Source: Gordionus sp. m RMFG-2023 (Eukaryota; Nematomorpha; Gordioida; Chordodea; Parachordodidae). From it: a stretch of 64,000 bases of DNA. Every line of letters starts with the position of its first letter. Within the stretch, counting starts at the first letter, position 1. Shown piece after piece: positions 25,353-36,969 of this stretch. The notes under the pieces are model-generated. The model ran no database searches, had not been told where the DNA came from, and was given only the letters and a program-made list of their open reading frames with translations. The stretch spans positions 91,766,805 through 91,830,804 of the forward strand of contig NC_088775.1 in assembly GCF_954871325.1 (NCBI RefSeq). The letters run 5' to 3'. A program made the translations under genes and the position numbers.

Positions 25353-28300
25353 TCTTCTTACGCCTCTCCATTCTCCCATAAAAAAATCCTGGCCTCGACT
25401 AATCGAAATTTTATTAATTTTAATTTTGAACAAATTTAATTTTGAATTAAGCAAAATACTAGCATTTTAAATTTTATATATATTGTTTAATTCAATTTTA
25501 AAATTTCACTATTGTATGGGTTTATGCTATATTTTGATTTTAAAATATACTATCCCTGGCCTGGCAGGATATTTGAACCGGTTTGGGTTAATGTAGCTGG
25601 CTAGTCGGTATGTATAATTTTATATCAAAATACCTTAATTTTATTTATCAATTTTAATGTAAACCAATAAGATTAAATAGTTTTAATTAATTAAAAGAAT
25701 ATATATTTTTTTATAAATGATAGTTGAAAAATGAAAAATTTACCTATCATCAAATTGGCAATATTGATAGAAGTTTACTCATATCCTATATATAAAATTT
25801 TAGGTTATTTTATTTTCTCAACTATATATAGATTAAATAAATAAAATTCATTTCAATTTAGTAGAAGAATATTAAATTTTATTTTGGCTCGATTTATATA
25901 TATTTTTTTTATGAGTCCTTATTAGGGTGTAGAGTATTTACATATATATTTACACAAGAAGGGAAATTTCAAAGGAAATATTAATTTAGTCCAAGAGTTA
26001 TATATTTATTTTTGTGACCCCATTTTATAATTAAAATAAATTATAATTGTTTTGTATAATTTTTATAAAAAATGGAGCTCACTAAGTGAAGACAAAGACC
26101 TTCATTAAAATTATCTTTATATAAAATGCTTCCAAAACACCCCTCGCCCCCCCCCCCTTTCCCCTTCTTCCTCCATAAACTCCTTACTAGGCTTACTAAA
26201 GATTTAAAATTTTTTATATTAAATGGATTTAACAATATGCAAGCATTTTAAATTTGACATATTGCCACTTATTAAATATTATAAATAGCGTTTCATAAAG
26301 ATTTATATAGGAGCATCTCCCTAATTTCTTTCTTAAAATATATAACTATGATTAAAGGTTTATTCTAACTTATAAATTCAATTTAAAATTTTTTTTTCCA
26401 CAACTATATACAATTTTTATAAATAAAAATAAATATTGGTTTAAACTATGAAAGTATAAAAATAATTTCAAAATTAAAAAAATATATTTTAATTTCGTTT
26501 TTGCTCTCCTTCTTTATTATTAAATATTCTTTTTATTATTTTCTAACGGTCATCTCTTGGGATTATATAATTATGATATTTCAAAATCATAGGAAAAAAA
26601 ATAAGACAGATCTCAGAGGACCACAATGAAGAATTTTACCTTCTTCAGCTGATTTTCTTGAAAATCTGCCGTTCCGGTTCATTAAAATAATTTTTTTTCT
26701 CTTAGTTTCTTTTCTATGTTTTTCTTCATAGATTATATACATGTATTTTTTTTTAAATTTAATTCTTATTATATCCTTATTGGTTTTTTAATATATATTA
26801 ATTCAATAGTGTATATATAAATGTTAAATGTGATTTAAATCAATATTTTTTAATAAAGTATAGTTAATAATAATAATAATAATAATAAAATAAGAATACT
26901 TTTTTCTTTAAAATTTTAAAAGGGATAATAAATATAATGTTTGTATTAGCTCTATGTTTTAGGTATAAAATTATTAATTTATTTATTCTTTGTAACAGTC
27001 ATTCCTATGTTTGTAAATAATTTTAAATTCTTAATAATTAATAATACTTAGTAAATTTAGCATTAACTATTTCTTCAATTGAATTTAATATTACCCTTCA
27101 GATTTATTAATACATTCAACATATGATTTTCCACAGGATCAGAAATTAATATTTCTAAAGCCTACATCTTAAAATATGATTTATGTTTTACCTAAAAATC
27201 ATTTAATTTATAACATGGCAAATCTACTATAATCTACGAAAGATATATATCCCATTTAAATTAGCGTAGCATTTAAATAATCCAATTTATTAAATCTCAT
27301 TTATAGTGTCATAGTTCGTGAGCGATAATAATTTATTAAAATTTCTAATAGGATACTAATACTTACGGAATAATACTTAAAATCAATTTAGATAGTTTTT
27401 TCGGATTTGGTAATCGAATATAATGTCCTAATTCTGAAATATGATTCAAAATCTTACATGCCTACTTTTATACGGTTAGCTTAATTTTAAAAAACCATTA
27501 ACTATTACCACCAACATTAAAATTTTCCACTAAATATATTAACCAACTATACTTATCTCATCTGAAAATTCAAACATTTCAAGAATTCCCAGAATGCCCA
27601 CATACAGGAATCCTTTAAAAAATTATTCAACAACATATATAGACTATTTGATGAATCCTCTAAACTCTTCACCATTCATTATTTTTTTTTAACTCATTAT
27701 GATCCCCCCTTTGAATAAAATAAACTTCCAAAAAACTTATTCAATCCACTAGCCATTCAAATTAAAGTCATATTTAATATGGATAAGATATGATTTTATT
27801 ATTTACATTAATTTTATGAAAATTGAATGCTTAAATATTATTTTTTTTAAAATTTATTAAATCTTTATCATCTCGACTCCTTAGGATTGGTCACTATGCT
27901 ATTTACTTATAAAATTATTAATCCATTTGTTAAAACGTTATCCCAACTAAGTTCCTTTATTTTATGGATGTTTCTCATTGCTTTAAAAATATATATTTAA
28001 ATCCTATCAGGTATACTTTATTTGGAAGGATTTAAACTTAAAATAGATTCGAAATATAAGATAAAATATTTAATATACTATTCCTTAAAATAATATAGAT
28101 AATAAATTGCACTCTAGGTTATAATAACTCGGAAACCTTTAATTAATTAGGCCCTAATGCTTCCTTCTTAATATTTCTTGTGTATATATTTTAAATAATA
28201 CATATTTGCAATACTTTTCTTTTAGTGTCTGTCCTATTAATTATAGTTTTATATAGTGATATCAATAGCATTTCACAATTAGGCATGTCTCATAGGAATC

Positions 28301-29589
28301 AAATAAAGGAGAGAACCGACAGTTATATTTAAAACCCATTTATTTAATATAGGTTGTTTAGTTTTTATTTAGTTGTGTCGAATAGGCAATTCGTTAGGCG
28401 AGCTACAAAAATTAAAACATATTTAAAATATCACAGTTATGCAACAGGATAAACATAAAGAAAAGGTGAGTTGATTTCACTTTTATTTTGCTGAGACCTA
28501 TAATAAGTTATCACTTTATCACAAGGAGATATAGCCTTTATTACTGTCATATCGTCATCTTTGTACCACAAATTATGGCTTCATGGCTAAACTTTATTAC
28601 ATTTAAACATAGGCACAAAACATTTTCGCTAATTAACACCTCATCTTTAACTGGTGTAATAGGTATATTTTCGATATTCCTAATAACCTGATTTAATTAC
28701 AAGCTTTAAAAGATGAGAGCCATTACTTGTTTTCTTTTACAAAATTTTATTGTAACTAATATATCCACATCTATTGCATATATTACCCATACTTTTTAAC
28801 TATATAGTTATTATATTTATCTTAAACAATTTTTCTTTGACATGAGGATTTCGTTATTTGGTCTTTGATTTTGTAATTCTTTTAAAATCAATTTTTAAAA
28901 ATACGCTGTATTTTCTTGAACAATCGATGTAAGATATTTAAATTATATTATTCTCCCCAATACCTGTAAATTAAACACGATATCTAGAATATTCTTCTAT
29001 ATAATTGTAGGCTCCTTCATATTTATTTCTTTTTAGTAATACTTTTAATACATGTTAAATAAAACAACTTTAAAGTGACCTTTTTATAAGATTTTCTTTT
29101 ATTAAAATTCATTAAATAAGACAAAATACTTTTAAATTTTGGTTCCCTAAATAAATTCTTATGTTAAACACATACATTATTTATATATATTTTTTTAATT
29201 GTGATTTATTATTTTGTTATATTTGAAGAGTTTCATTTTCTTTAATTAGACAATAAACATAATGAATTTTTAATTAACTTTATTGTTTTAGATTTCATCT
29301 CCCATTAAAGGGTTTTGTAAATTATTTCTTCTAAATAATGGAACCTCTTTATGCTTCTTTTGTATTCCTTAGCCTAAGTTAAGCTTTGGGCTTCCGATAG
29401 CACCTTCTACTTCGCCTGAATAATCATAAACTGTAATCCCGACACACAGTCATATTTAAACTCGATTTCACAAATGATTTTGACACAAAAGGACAATATT
29501 TTGTCCCTTTATGTTGTAAAAAACTAGAATAAAATTCAATTTACATCACATTCAAAACCGCATAAACATTCGCTATAAAAAATCTCGCT
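25353..29589. other. Long A+T-rich non-coding stretch
   Basis: A C-run with a pyrimidine tail at 26143-26178 resembles the homopolymer blocks next to hAT ends elsewhere, but no terminus could be matched. Open frames near 26041 and 28488 have no recognisable composition or motif. No RNA gene was seen. Confidence 0.6.
26866..26888 (+). repeat. AAT microsatellite
   Basis: About seven and a half perfect AAT units. Confidence 0.9.
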
Positions 29590-30260
29590 ACACCATTAAA
29601 GTTTTGTTAAAGTTTGTTCAAGATAAAGTTTCGTTAAAATGTATTTTCTCGAGAGTGTTCGCTGTTCAGTTTTGCAGAAATAAATTTGCGGGTAAAAGGT
29701 TCGCGCTAATGTTTTCGCTAAATGTTTCGTGGAAAAAATTCTCGAAATTTTAGCAATATTATCCTTTTCTTTGCTGTACATGACATTCACGATGAAAGTT
29801 TCCGTAAAAAGTGTTTCGCGATAAAATTTTTGATATTAGGTTGCTTGTAGTCAAATTTATTTTATCACTTACCTATTTAAAGAAAATAAATTTTCATTAA
29901 GCAGAACATAGTTTAGAATTATAAAAGTTTGCTGAAAAAAAAACCTGGTCAAGTAAGTTTTTTTTGAATAATAATTTGAAAATCTCTGGAGTGTCACTAT
30001 GAATAATTATATTATTCAGAGATTAAGGATAATAAACAGTGCCTAAGGTTTTAAACAAGTCTAATTTTTGATTTTCTTATTTGGAATGCTACCGTCAAAA
30101 TTTACTCAACCATTTATATAGATATAAATATTAAACATAATCTGTAGTTTCTACCGTGGTTCTAACCATTAGCAACCTATTAAATATATTAAAAAATTTT
30201 TAAATTCATACACGAAACTCTTATAATAATTGCTGTTTTAATTTTTTATAATATTTATAG
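29590..30260 (+). repeat. TTCGC-rich dispersed repeat, copy 1
   Basis: It aligns with 36970-37610 along about 650 bp. Shared blocks include TTTTCTCGAGAG-GTTCGCTG, TTCAGTTTTGCAGAAAT, ACATGACATTC, GGTTTTAAACAAGTC and AACTCTTATAAT. The first 250 bp are unusual, with TTCG/TTCGC/TCGCG words every 10-30 bases in an otherwise CG-poor region. The weak open frame on the minus strand at 29596-29790 results from this pattern. The right end abuts the hAT element starting at 30261. The class of element is not recognised. Confidence 0.75.
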
Positions 30261-31552
30261 CAAGTGGCGTATCCAGGATTTCCCTATGGGGGGGTGGATT
30301 TTTTTTTTGGGGGGGGGGGAGCTTTGCTCTCAAACATTTTTTGGCTCTCCTACCTTCGGCCGGGTCATATCATAGAGCTATTTTTTTAAAATTATTCCTA
30401 ATTCAATAATAATTATATTAATATTTTAACTTTTACTAATTCGCGCTTATGAATTTTTTAAAGAAGAAATTAAGGTTATATTTAACCCAATTTTTATTTT
30501 AAGTTAGGTATATTATAAATAAATTTTTTTAAAAAATATAAAATTGAAATAAAGTTTAGTGTCAATTTTTTTTATAAAATTGGCTTAAAAACTAGTTTCA
30601 ACTTAAATTCTCATATAATATAAAGAGAATACAAAATTTTTTATTGATACTAATTATAGTGTGTATAAAATATTGACTAGAAAATTTTTTATAGAACAAG
30701 TTTTTAAAACTTATTATCAAATACAATATTATACAAAAAATTTATTAAATGCTAAAATTATAGTGCGATTTTTAATTTTCGTGGGAAATTTGCCAATTCA
30801 TCAAGAATTTTTTTTGTCGTAGGAATTAAATCTCTGTGGATATTTAACAGAGCTAACCCATTTAGCCGAGAAGTAGTATTTTGTAAATAAGTTTTAAACC
30901 TTCTCAATTTGAAAAAGGTCCTTTCATTCGTATATGTTGTAATAGGCAAACATGCAAGAATATTAAATACCTTCAATATATTTGGAAATTAAGCCTTCTT
31001 ATACCGATTGGGCGCATCAATAGCATGCTCAGGTAAAATAATAAACGTAGTAAATATTTATACCACAATTCGAATTCACTGATTAAATTGATTTTAGTAT
31101 CAATATCATAGGAATAAAATTTTTCTAAATATTAAATTATACCAATAATGGCATCACATCAGAAAACGATTATCAAAGACTTGTTTTTTATCTAAAAACC
31201 GTACTTTAATTTACGATAAAAAAGTATCTAAGAATGGAATGAAATTGGATTTTTTATAAGATTTATTTTGATTCAACGTCTATATAAATATTATGAAATA
31301 TTCAACTACATTCATTCTTCCTGTCCACATTTTCATCCAAATCGAAATTTGGTTTTTGTAACTACATAGTAGTGAACTATAGGAAAATAATTTATTAATG
31401 CAACTAGCAGTAAGGATAAACTCTGCTTGATATTGAAAATTTTTGATGGGGCAGGGGTGGTTATCTTAAAATAATATTAAGAAAAACAGTCAAATTTGCT
31501 ATGGGGGGGGGGGTAAAATTTCCCCCTTTCGGCACCATTGGTTACGCGCCTG
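30261..31552. mobile_element. hAT transposon, decayed, with TIRs
   Basis: The left end is CAAGTGGCGTATCCAGG followed by long G runs. The right end, in reverse complement, is CAGGCGCGTAACCAATGG, also followed by G runs. Both ends fit the CAGGGGCGTA-type hAT terminus. The interior (minus strand) holds transposase remnants ending in a recognisable dimerisation domain. The 1.3-kb length is well short of a full hAT of this type, so it is internally deleted. Flanks TAATATTT and TAATATTA may be a degraded 8-bp target duplication, but a few bases of slack make this uncertain. Confidence 0.75.
30758..31330 (-). pseudogene. hAT transposase remnant with C-terminal dimerisation domain
   Basis: The minus-strand open segment at 30976-30758 (72 codons) contains PITTYTNERTFFKLRRFK, then TYLQNT and SRLNGLALLNIHRDL. 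This is the hAT C-terminal dimerisation signature of ZMYM1/P52rIPK-like transposases. Upstream on the same strand, more degraded text (NFIPFLDTFLS near 31230) fits the middle of the same protein. Several frame changes and stops lie between the parts, and the N-terminus, BED finger and most of the catalytic core are missing. It lies inside the TIR-bounded element at 30261-31552. Confidence 0.85.
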
Positions 31553-31599
31553 TAATATTATTTGTAAAATATTACTGATCATTTATACTTAATATTTAA

Positions 31600-32440
31600 T
31601 ATTAAAAAAATTCCCAGTCAAAGTACAAAGCCATAATAATTTTAAAAAAATTCTTTCAAGTCCAATGAATATAATAATTTTGGTAGTTGAGAACTGAAAT
31701 AAAATATTTAAATAATCATAATGTTAAAATTACAATTAAAATCTGATTTTCATAGGCCTAGGTTTTTTGATCAGGCCGAGCCCAGGCCTGCAAAAAATTT
31801 TTTAAGCCAATGTATGACTCATAGATAATAATAAAAAAATTCTCGAGCATTCTAGCTCATAATATTTTTGAAAAATTTTCTCCAAGCCCAACCTATATAA
31901 ATTTTATAAAAAAAATTTACCTAAGCCTGGCCAACCAATAGTAATTTTCAAATTTTTTTAGGCCAACCCATTATTACTGAGAATTAATACTATTTTTGAA
32001 TAAAAATATATATAAATTAACTTTTACCTGAGTGTCATATAAATATTCTGTGTTAGATATTACACCTATGCCTATATAAATAAATTCCCAAGCCAGGTCC
32101 TCGCACTTGAGAAAATTTTCCCAAACTCGCCAAAATAATAATTTTAATAGTTGAGAACTGAAATAAAATATATATAAAAAGTCACAATGCATTTAAAAAT
32201 ACAATCAGAATATGAAAGTTGCATGGGCCTTGGTTTTTGATCAGGCCTGGCCATGTCTTCAAAATAATTTTTAGGCCAATTTCTAACCCATATTTATAAT
32301 TAAAAAATTTACAGGAATCTAAGACTATTATAATTATGAAGATGTTTCTCAAGCCATGTCCAAGTCCATAATAATGGTGAAAAATATTTCTCCAGGAAAA
32401 ACCAAAATAATTTATTTTTTCCTTGGATCCAGATGATGTA
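31600..32440 (+). repeat. GGCC/AAGCC-rich repeat array, period about 460 bp
   Basis: The text AGTTGAGAACTGAAATAAAAT at about 31686 recurs at about 32149, and GGCCT-GGTTTTTTGATCAGGCC at about 31757 recurs at about 32226. Within each unit, short AAGCCCA/GGCCAA words alternate with A/T tracts. This is the flavour of the GC-rich hAT-type MITEs at 34059 and 48090, so the array is probably a tandem duplication of such an element. Confidence 0.6.
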
Positions 32441-32945
32441 AGGGGTTTATAAGAATTAAATCGTCTAATATGTACCTATTTCTTTTGACATTTTATATGG
32501 AAAATTTTTCAAAATCATCAAATGAAGGGTAATCTGATTTACCTATCATTATACTGGTTAGCTCCTGGTATTTATATGAAATTCATGAATACATATTAAA
32601 GTACCATGCTGAAAATATGTTCATCTTAATTTAAATTATAAACAATCCACAACCCTCCAAATGATTTATTACTCAGTTACAAAATATAAAATTAAATTTA
32701 AGACATTTATTAAATTACTAAAGAAAAAATAAAAAGATATGTCTTAGTTAACAAATAATAGGAGGTTATCTTCAATCATAATAAAATAAGTAAAACAAGT
32801 TATGAATAACATACATTCTACAATCTACAAAATTTTCCTATCTTGTGAGGTGTTATTTAAAAATTTATATTTATTTGGGGTTATTCTAAAATTTTCCATT
32901 AATTTTATAAAATATGTTAAAGAAGTATATATTTAGTAATTTTAT
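32441..32945. other. A+T-rich spacer
   Basis: Nothing was recognised between the repeat array and the next hAT element. Confidence 0.6.
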
Positions 32946-33249
32946 TAAGACGCGTACGCAGCGCTGGGGGGGGAGGCAAATTCTCCCCCCCCCCCCCCAA
33001 GCCAAAAAATGCAGATGCCGGATTATATTTTTCAAAAATATTATTGTTAATATTTGTTAATATTTATTCCTCTCTCATATATATATTTAATTACATTTAT
33101 TTATCACATTCATCTACTAAGTTATTTTATCAATTAATTACGATTTCAAGTTTTCCTTGGGGCAATTTACCTATTATTTTCAAGTTTTAATAGCGTATTA
33201 TTTATCTAAATTTCTAGTCAAATAATAATTATCTCTAAAACTCCTTGTC

Positions 33250-34540
33250 CAACAGGAAAAAAGAAATTGCAAGCCTCTCCAACGAGATTGAGTCTGCGCC
33301 ATCAAGCAGTAACAGTTTTTATCCGATTATTAATGCTATTACTGAAATATCACAATGGCTTGAAAGAAATATTTCCTCAGAAGCAAGAAAATGACTGGAA
33401 TACTTATTGCAAATTTTTTTTCTCATTAGAATGTATTATTTAATTATTCAACTATTTTATGAAAAACATGACATTTATTTGACAAATAGCCGATAGCATT
33501 TTATTAGAACTCAAGAAAATTAGAGCTAATATTGATGAAGAATTTCATATTTTATATGTTATTGTTGAGTCAAAAGCAGAGCATACTTGTTTAATATTTG
33601 TCCCCCTCGACTTGCAGCAGGCAACCTCATCGTCAAAACATTAATATAGGATCAGTAGAAGAGTATTATAAAACAAATGTTCCCTCTCTTAGATACATTT
33701 ATAACCCAAATAAATAATTGGCTTTTAATTCATCATGCAGCACTTACAAATCCTCAGATATTACTTCCACAAAAGCCTTTCCAACCTTTTCAGATGGTGA
33801 TAGAAAAAATAAATATTTGTTAGATTTTTATCATGAAGATGTTAAAATATCTTATAATGCGTTATTGGCTGAATAACTATGATTAAAAGAATAACTATGA
33901 TTGATACAGTCCCAAAAAATGCTATGGATGCTTCGCATTATTTCAAATACATTTTAGATTATATTCCCAATGTATCAAAATGGTTATATATATTTTATCT
34001 ATCAACTCTTTCCATTAGTGAACTAATGAGAGAACATTCTCTTTTTTAAGAAGAATAACAGAGCCCTGCAGAGGTACCATTTGCAGGGCATAGCCCAGAT
34101 TTTTTAAAAAAATTTTTTTAGACCCAGACCGGCTTTTTTGAAAATAAAATTTTCAAACCCTGCCCGAATTTTTTAAAAATAAATTATATTTATTTTTGAT
34201 TTTTAGAGCTAATAATGACGAATTCAAATATTATACAGCTCGGTCCGGATATTTATTTTGAAAAAAATTTTCAGGCCCAGCCCGGGTGTTTTTTTAAAAA
34301 ATTTCGGGCCCGGCCCGGGTATGTTTAAAAAAATAAAATACGGTCCGGCTAGGTGGCCGGGCCGGCAAGTCTCTGAAAAACATACCTATGAAATACAACT
34401 TCTGAAAGTAGATTGAATAATTTGGATCTTTTGAATATTCATAGGCATTTAACGCCAAGCAAGGATAGATAATTGAAAAATTAGCTCTAAACATACAAAA
34501 TACAATTATTCCTAAGAAAATTTTTGTGTATTAATTTATA
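33250..34540 (+). pseudogene. hAT transposase remnant (ZMYM/P52rIPK type)
   Basis: Plus-strand fragments follow family order. KLQASPTRLSLRHQAVTVF (about 33262) comes first, then IDEEFHILYVIVESKAEH, then RQPHRQNINIGSVEEYYKTN (about 33620), matching the central 'RQT-R-N---ES-EEYYR' block. STLSISELMREHSLF (about 34005) starts the dimerisation domain. After the nested MITE, KLALNIQNTIIPKKIF (about 34480) matches the end of that domain (GLALLNIHRDLIP in the copy at 30758). Stops and frame changes occur throughout. It is an old, inactive copy. Confidence 0.75.
34059..34375. mobile_element. GC-rich hAT-type MITE nested in the transposase
   Basis: Both ends read CAGAG inward, and the interior consists of alternating GGCCCGGCCCGGG-type words and poly-A/T. 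It splits the dimerisation-domain coding text of the surrounding hAT relic: the sequence before 34059 and after 34375 belongs to the same domain. The flanks AAGAATAA and AAAAACAT do not match well, so the exact ends may be off by several bases (an alternative left end is at 34069). Confidence 0.7.
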
Positions 34541-34860
34541 TTTCCAACATTTTAGTTTTTTATATTTTATATATTTTAAAGGCTCAAAAAATTAAAATTT
34601 CAATTTCGGGTCATTTAAGTGATTCATATCGTGGTTATATTCAATTTATATTTTATAATTCACATTTATTTTATAGTTTTTCAATGCCGGTTTATATAAA
34701 TAATTTTTTTTAAGTCAGATTAATATAAAATTGTGTATTAGAAAAGTTATTAGTCCTAATAAATATATGCTTAGTATTTTTAATTAACAATAATATTTCT
34801 TAAAAAATTTTATTACCCCCCCCCCCCCCCTCCCAGACAAAATTTCTGCATACGCGCTTG

Positions 34861-35903
34861 AAGCGTTATTCATTGGTATTTGTAATTTATAATCTAAAAA
34901 TTTATTCCTGCTAGATGAGAGTTTTGTGTTACAAAGGTGTGCTTTGTGCCTACCATTATTAAAAGCTCTTAAGGAAGGATCCATTCCATAATCTATTAAA
35001 TATTTGAACTTCATACAACTATAAATCTTTCAATTAGGTAATTTTTATGCATTAGTAAATATTTGCATTTCTCTTATCTTTTCTGACACCCTAATATAAT
35101 GTTATCAAATTCTAAATTATACATAAATTTAAGAATTAAAATAGTATTTAAATTAATCTATTATTTCTATTAAATTGGTACTTGATTCATTTAAAGTTCT
35201 ACTGATCCCTAAATATTCAGGAATGTGTATAATATTAGGTGTGTGTTCAGTATTCAATTTTCTAACTCTAAAATAATTAAAAATTATTTATTAATATTAA
35301 AAATTTACTTTTATTCTGAAAGTGCCATCTGGATACCATTGCTTTGATATGTGAAGTGAATGAAATGGTAAGTGTATAAATGTTTAGTTTGTAAGGTGAT
35401 TACTATTAGACCGATTAAGCTATATTCATTTTCATTGGACAAATATATTTTAAAAGAACACTATTGGCTAATTTGATTGACGTTTTTTGAGGATTATTAT
35501 AATAGATATATATTGAGGTAATTAAAAAAAATTTATTTTGGTTTAATTTGTTATTCTTGTTGCGATTCTTACTTTCCATCCTTGACGACGCTTACGATTA
35601 TTAGAAAAGGTGGATAGTCCAGTCTTAAAAATAAAACGCTTTGATGGACGAACGTTTTGACTTTCCTCTAATTCACTTACTTGCTTTTATGTTAATTTTT
35701 TTAAAATATCTTAATCTAAAATTTTTGTATAAATCCTTCATATAATCTAAAGTCTTATATTATATATATTTATATTTTTTTTTAAAAAAAAGATTGACTA
35801 ACTCTAGTAATAACTGTGGGAAAAAATCCTTAATGCAAATCCCTTCCAAGCAGTTTCTGCTACTATTGACGGAATATTCCTCAAATAATTCTATTGGCTT
35901 AAC
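34861..35903 (-). other. Possible three-exon gene fragment, unrecognised
   Basis: Three minus-strand stretches have balanced, protein-like composition: 35903-35803 (ELFEEYSVNSSRNCLEG), 35675-35573 (SQNVRPSKRFIFKTGLS) and 35026-34861 (GMDPSLRAFNNGRHKAHL). They can be joined in phase by GT-AG introns: donor GTTAGT at 35802 to acceptor at 35676, and donor GTAAGA at 35572 to acceptor at 35027. The acceptors lack good pyrimidine tracts. The last stretch runs directly into the terminus of the hAT element at 34860, which would interrupt it. I recognise no family. Chance open stretches are a serious alternative. Confidence 0.2.
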
Positions 35904-36687
35904 TTAAAATTGTCTAAAAAATGAAGGGAAAACTGCTGAAAACTAAAATTTTAAATTTCTGTGATAATTTAAAGGCGTTTATAATTTTAATTTCGAAAAA
36001 TATTTCTATTTCCTTTTTTTTGTGTTAAAAACAGAATATTCTTGTGAATATTATTTTGTAATTTATGATAAATATCCCATTTATAAAATAACGTTTTTAA
36101 AAAAAAAAATATTATTAATATAAACATCATAATATATATAATACTGTCATGGATACATTCATGCCCTAATTTTTATTATAACATTTTTGATATTTTTTTT
36201 TAAAAAAAAGAAGCCAATATATTAATTTATATAATAAATCAAACTGAATACCTGTAGAGTCTTAGATATATTATTAATTTACATACTGGGTTGATATTTA
36301 ATGTTTTCTAAAAATTCGGATTGAACCGATTTAGTTGCATCGGGTCTAATTTTTCAAATCCGGCCCGAAATTTTTTATGAAAAATTAATCTACCCCATCC
36401 GATTCCCGAAAAGTCTGACACGAAATAAAAATAAAGCTTATTTGTAGGCCCTGCTCGAATTTATTTAAATATACGGTATTGTGCAGATTTAATTTAAAAA
36501 CATTTCCATATTTTTTAAATTCGTTTGTAAATAAAATTATTTAACTTATATAATGAAATGAAAATTTAAATATAATATCATAATTAATTATAATTTTTAT
36601 GGTTTCTTATTTGATTTTGAAATTGAAATATATTATTAATTTTGTAATTTATATTTTCATTTGTAATATAAACCTAAATCTTTAAAA
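35904..36687. other. A+T-rich stretch with hAT-type GC words
   Basis: From about 36310 to 36500 the text GCATCGGGTCTAA, CCGGCCCGAAATT and GGCCCTGCTCGAA resembles the subterminal part of the GC-rich hAT-type elements, and CACGAAATAAAAAT recalls the 2787/5621 repeat. It leads into the BED-finger fragment at 36688. The remainder shows nothing. Confidence 0.5.
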
Positions 36688-36930
36688 TGTCATCGCCTAT
36701 GGATATCCAAATCGATAAAAGTGATTCAGACAATGATATTAATGAAATGGAAGATACCAGGGAAGAAATTGTTCTTAATAGCTATAATACAAATTTCCCA
36801 TACCCTATACTTGAAAATTTTTAATAAATATAAAAACCAAAACTGGCTTCAAATTTATTTGTTTAAAATGTAAAAAAAATATTTCCACAAATTAATCCAG
36901 TTATAACCTCAAGAAACACCAAAAGGTAAA
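36688..36930 (+). pseudogene. hAT transposase N-terminus with BED-type zinc finger, fragment
   Basis: An ATG at 36688 opens a 44-codon acidic stretch (DIQIDKSDSDNDINEMED), as is common at hAT N-termini. After a stop and a frame change, FKFICLKCKKNIST followed by SSYNLKKHQK gives the Cys-x2-Cys and the start of the His side of a BED zinc finger. The fragment ends where the TTCGC-rich repeat begins at about 36970, so the rest of the transposase is absent. GC-rich hAT-type subterminal text lies just upstream. Confidence 0.6.
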
Positions 36931-36969
36931 TTGTCATTTTTACATTCTTATAGTAATTATTTTATAAGA

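Larger units (their letters stand above)
32946..34860 (+). mobile_element. hAT transposon, decayed, with TIRs and a nested MITE
   Basis: The left end near 32946 reads AAGACGCGTACGCAG followed by a G run and C run. The right end in reverse complement reads CAAGCGCGTATGCAG followed later by a long G run. The plus strand between them carries a broken transposase (33250-34540), interrupted at 34059-34375 by a separate GC-rich MITE. Total length is about 1.9 kb. No clear target duplication was found, perhaps because the left terminus is eroded. Confidence 0.7.

Noticed and set aside
34294-35014. Minus-strand open frames crossing the hAT right end
   Set aside because: The part inside 34294-34860 is antisense to hAT and MITE sequence. 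Only the part outside the element (34861-35026) was kept, as a weak exon candidate.
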